Part shown: positions 63,701 through 64,000 of the stretch, piece after piece
Position numbering within the stretch: position 1 is the stretch's first letter
Layout: the number at the start of each line of letters is the position of its first letter
From: Pipra filicauda
Taxonomy: Eukaryota; Chordata; Aves; Passeriformes; Pipridae
NCBI RefSeq assembly: GCF_003945595.2
Contig: NW_024104283.1
Coordinates: 1,496,630-1,560,629 of the forward strand
DNA length: 64,000 nucleotides
Direction: 5' to 3'
The notes under the pieces: model-generated
The model's database searches: none
What the model saw: the letters and a program-made list of their open reading frames with translations, nothing else
Told to the model about the DNA's origin: nothing
Position numbers and translations under genes: made by a program

Positions 63701-64000
63701 TCGCACGCTCACTGCCTCCTCGGCAGCTGTAGGAAGGGAACGTGCTCACCTTGATGGGCCACCCACTGCAAATCTCTCTTTCCCAGCATCAAAATATGAG
63801 CCTTTCCTTTAACAGCATCTGGTGCAGGAAAGAGGAGGGAGACCTTTTTCGCCTTTTCTTCTCACAGATGTTCTCTTGAGAATCTGCACTGGCCATTCGC
63901 AAAACAAAAGCCCTCACCAGGTCTATGCTTTTCTAAGGCAGAGAACAGACATATTCTCTGGAAAACAGATCTTAAAAATGCATCAGATAAGGTATTACTG

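Larger units (their letters stand above)
45956..64000 (-). other. SCML4: Upstream of the SCML4 N-terminal exon: 5' intron and/or 5' flank
   Basis: Since the exon at 45755-45955 starts with a strong acceptor, at least one more 5' exon must exist further right; I could not place it. CR1 pieces lie at 46340-46425, 55400-56068 and 60598-60725, tandem repeats at 49721-49829, and poly-A at 59745-59772. The stretch 61970-63040 is GC-richer and open in several frames but shows no family resemblance. A repeat-free AT-rich island lies at 63120-63470. No CpG-island promoter is obvious. Confidence 0.65.

Noticed and set aside
1..64000. CRISPR arrays, operons, phage or bacterial defence systems.
   Set aside because: No regularly spaced repeats, no ribosome binding sites or tightly packed genes; introns and LINEs show a vertebrate nuclear origin.

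Overview
The window reads as vertebrate nuclear DNA, most likely from a bird. It holds short exons with GT/AG splice sites separated by multi-kilobase introns, many CR1-type LINE fragments (several with the diagnostic CATAGAATCATAGAAT-like end), ERVL-like and other avian-style LTR pieces, and weak copies of a palindromic MITE-like repeat known from reptiles and birds. There is no prokaryotic gene organisation. The species cannot be named from this sequence alone.

The only gene I can support is SCML4 (Scm-like 4, a Polycomb-related SAM-domain protein) on the minus strand. Six consecutive coding exons are visible: 45755-45955, 36952-37081, 34184-34384, 30843-31037, 14331-14597 and 5521-5666. 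They join in phase (0, 1, 1, 1, 1, 0) to give 380 codons with no stop or frameshift. In order they encode two AT-hook-like basic motifs, a Pro/Ser linker, the SLED DNA-binding fold (split over two exons), a Ser/Gly/His-rich linker, and the first half of the C-terminal SAM domain. The remaining SAM exon (about 40 codons) was not found between 1 and 5520 and presumably lies beyond the left edge. Any 5' untranslated exons and the promoter would be right of 45956; I could not identify them.

The rest is intronic or upstream sequence. Landmarks, left to right: an LTR-like block at 1-1198; CR1 at 5111-5418; an aged CR1-like stretch near 13000-13700; CR1 at 17400-17931; a GGGA/GGAA microsatellite at 25306-25405; an ERVL integrase remnant plus LTR at 26325-26725; CR1 at 28577-28865; a 12-bp-periodic octamer cluster at 29107-29138; an old CR1/L3-like LINE at 31090-32150; CR1 at 33600-33835; a CR1 copy split by a ~960-bp LTR at 38820-40225; CR1 fragments at 46340-46425, 55400-56068 and 60598-60725; and a few AT-rich non-repetitive islands that could be conserved regulatory elements.

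I found no convincing new biological system. The most useful points are the intact SCML4 exon structure with three consecutive phase-1 symmetric exons, the nested CR1/LTR insertion, the octamer cluster, and several candidate conserved non-coding elements.
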